Shown piece after piece: positions 62,813 through 64,000 of a DNA stretch of 64,000 nucleotides. Origin of the DNA: Agromyces mangrovi (GTDB taxonomy: Bacteria; Actinomycetota; Actinomycetes; Actinomycetales; Microbacteriaceae); the NCBI RefSeq assembly GCF_030296695.1, contig NZ_AP027737.1, positions 1,798,001-1,862,000 of the forward strand. Direction: 5' to 3'. Each line of letters starts with the position of its first letter. Position 1 is the stretch's first letter. The notes beneath the pieces were generated by a model. The model saw nothing but the letters and a program-made list of their open reading frames with translations, did not search any database and had not been told where the DNA came from. The translations under genes and the position numbers were made by a program.

Positions 62813-63715
62813 ATGACGGGCTCCGCGGCCGACCGCGCGCCGTCGGCGAGGCGCTTCTCGGTGAACGCCCTGCTCGACGGGTTCTTCTTCGTGTTCGCCG
62901 GCCTCGCCGCGGTCTGGCTCGCGTGGCTGCTGCTCGACGAGTCGTTCCAGTGGGGCTGGTGGGGCCTGCTGCTCGCGATCGCGTTCTGGGTCGTGCTCGC
63001 CTACCTGGTGCTGCCGCGGCTGCACCGCATCCTCACCTCGATCTACGTGCCCGACTACTTCATCGGCCGCGCGCGCACGAGCGACGGACTCCTCGGCGAC
63101 CCGGTGAACGTCGCCGTGCTCGGCAGCGAGGACCAGTTGCACGCGGCGCTCGCCGCAGCGCGCTGGACCCGCGCCGACGACATCACGCTCGGCTCGACCT
63201 GGCGCATCATCGCCTCGACGCTCACGCGTCGGTCGTACGACGAGGCGCCCGTGAGCCCGCTCTTCCTGTTCGGGCGCATGCAGGACTTCGCCTACCAGCA
63301 GGAGGTCGAGGGCAACCCGGCCAAGCGCCACCACGTGCGGTTCTGGCGGTGCCCCGACGGCTGGCTGCTGCCGGGAGGCTACCGGGTCGACTGGCTCGCG
63401 GCCGGCACCTTCGACCGCGCCGTCGGGCTCTCGCTGTTCACGCTGCAGATCACGCACAAGATCGACGCCGACACCGACATCGAGCGCGACCACATCGTCG
63501 CGACCCTCGCGGGCGCCGACCCCGCCGTGCGGGTGACCGTGATCCGCGACTTCGCGACCGGCTACCACTCGCGCAACGGCGGCGGCGACACCATCCACAC
63601 CGACGGCGACCTGCCGATCGTCGACGTGCGGCGCCTGCTGCGCAACGGCGAGCCGCTCCCGGCCGACGAGATCGACCGCTCGGTGCCGATCACCGAGCTC
63701 TCGGGCGGCGTGTGA
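62813..63715 (+). CDS. LssY C-terminal domain membrane protein
   Basis: This 300-residue protein has two N-terminal transmembrane helices (ALLDGFFFVFAGLAAVWLAWLL and LLLAIAFWVVLAYLVLP). The LssY-C domain follows: GDPVNVAVLGSEDQLHAALAAARWTRADDITLGSTWR, SPLFLFGRMQDFAYQQEV and KRHHVRFWRCP. The function of the domain is unknown; elsewhere it is fused to PAP2 or DedA-like membrane enzymes. The start is probably leaderless. The next gene overlaps its stop (TGATG). Confidence 0.9.
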   Translation: MTGSAADRAPSARRFSVNALLDGFFFVFAGLAAVWLAWLLLDESFQWGWWGLLLAIAFWVVLAYLVLPRLHRILTSIYVPDYFIGRARTSDGLLGDPVNVAVLGSEDQLHAALAAARWTRADDITLGSTWRIIASTLTRRSYDEAPVSPLFLFGRMQDFAYQQEVEGNPAKRHHVRFWRCPDGWLLPGGYRVDWLAAGTFDRAVGLSLFTLQITHKIDADTDIERDHIVATLAGADPAVRVTVIRDFATGYHSRNGGGDTIHTDGDLPIVDVRRLLRNGEPLPADEIDRSVPITELSGGV

Positions 63716-64000
63716 TGGAGGAGCCGGCGAAGCGCGCGGCGTTCGAGCCGACCCCGGAGCTGGTCCGGCCGGTTCCGGGGCCGGCGCCGACCAGGCGTCC
63801 TCTCACCACGTCGCTCGGCGCGGTGCTCGTCGTGCTCCGCGTGCTCGCGGGCTTCGCGTGGCTCGGCGGTCTCGCTCTGCTCTGGCCCGAGCTCACCGCC
63901 GACGTCGAGCTCGACCTCACGGTCGACGACCCGGCGGCGTTCACGGTGGCGCTCGTCATGATCCTCGCCGTCGGCGCGCTGGTGCTGGTCTTCGAGCTGG
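63715..64000 (+). CDS. Membrane protein, 3'-partial
   Basis: The frame opens at ATG 63715, overlapping the LssY-C stop, and runs off the end of the window (95 residues seen). A Pro-rich cytoplasmic leader is followed by a hydrophobic helix (SLGAVLVVLRVLAGFAWLGGLALLW), an acidic loop (TADVELDLTVDD) and the start of a second helix. The coupling suggests it works with the LssY-C protein. Family not recognisable from this part. Confidence 0.75.
   Translation, partial: MEEPAKRAAFEPTPELVRPVPGPAPTRRPLTTSLGAVLVVLRVLAGFAWLGGLALLWPELTADVELDLTVDDPAAFTVALVMILAVGALVLVFEL

Noticed and set aside
1..64000. tRNA or rRNA genes, insertion sequences, CRISPR arrays, integrase or att sites
   Set aside because: Reading both strands showed no cloverleaf with a TTCGANNC-type arm, no spaced repeats, no transposase or integrase motifs and no flanking direct repeats.

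Overview
The window is high-GC DNA (about 70 % by eye). It is dense with genes and shows frequent 1-4 base gene overlaps, GTG starts and TANNNT -10 hexamers set 6-7 bases before start codons. Together with the actinobacterial heme pathway (coproheme decarboxylase and an Fe-S type ferrochelatase), small-protein families such as DUF3618, holin-X and DUF1304, and a DtxR/IdeR-type iron box, this points to an actinobacterium, most likely Microbacteriaceae. No rRNA, tRNA, CRISPR array, transposase or phage module was seen, and no gene-free stretch exceeds about 300 bases.

Layout. 1-4.2 kb: a sugar ABC importer (two permeases and a lipoprotein) convergent with its likely LacI repressor. 4.2-8.4 kb: small housekeeping and stress genes, including a MarR regulator that shares a near-identical operator-like site with a nitroreductase. 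9.5-24.3 kb: nine heme genes in three blocks (hemA; hemE-hemY; hemQ-hemH-hemC-hemD and hemB-hemL), enough for the coproporphyrin-dependent route from glutamyl-tRNA to heme, interleaved with small membrane proteins, a methyltransferase and an SDR. 25.4-28.5 kb: aldehyde dehydrogenase, L-2-hydroxyglutarate oxidase and flavodoxin. 28.6-35.5 kb: an eight-gene minus-strand operon under a MarR regulator (extradiol dioxygenase, aldehyde dehydrogenase, FAH-family hydrolase, VOC protein, alpha/beta hydrolase, GlcG-like, MetE-like, ABM monooxygenase), which looks like a meta-cleavage pathway. 35.7-37.3 kb: a divergent sulfatase. 37.4-44.1 kb: an oligopeptide-type ABC importer with a fused permease-ATPase and a divergent LysR regulator. 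44.1-52.8 kb: a carboxymuconolactone decarboxylase-like protein, GH78 alpha-L-rhamnosidase with cupin, and a minus-strand operon of quinone oxidoreductase, Ldh-type dehydrogenase, ThDP enzyme and amidohydrolase. 53-61 kb: iron acquisition (two siderophore-interacting flavoproteins, a siderophore ABC importer, an iron box) plus a drug-type ABC exporter. 61-64 kb: MetP/MetS sodium symporter and membrane proteins.

How they work together. The 28.6-52.8 kb stretch reads as an accessory catabolic region. Sulfatase and rhamnosidase could strip conjugates from plant-type phenolics, the ABC importer could bring in substrate, and the extradiol operon could open rings and process the products. That role is inferred, and no ring hydroxylase is present.

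Quality caveat. Seven genes, including the essential hemA, are broken at short G or C runs, and every case fits missing bases. This looks like homopolymer under-calling in the assembly rather than gene decay. Those genes are labelled pseudogene only because the sequence as given does not read through.
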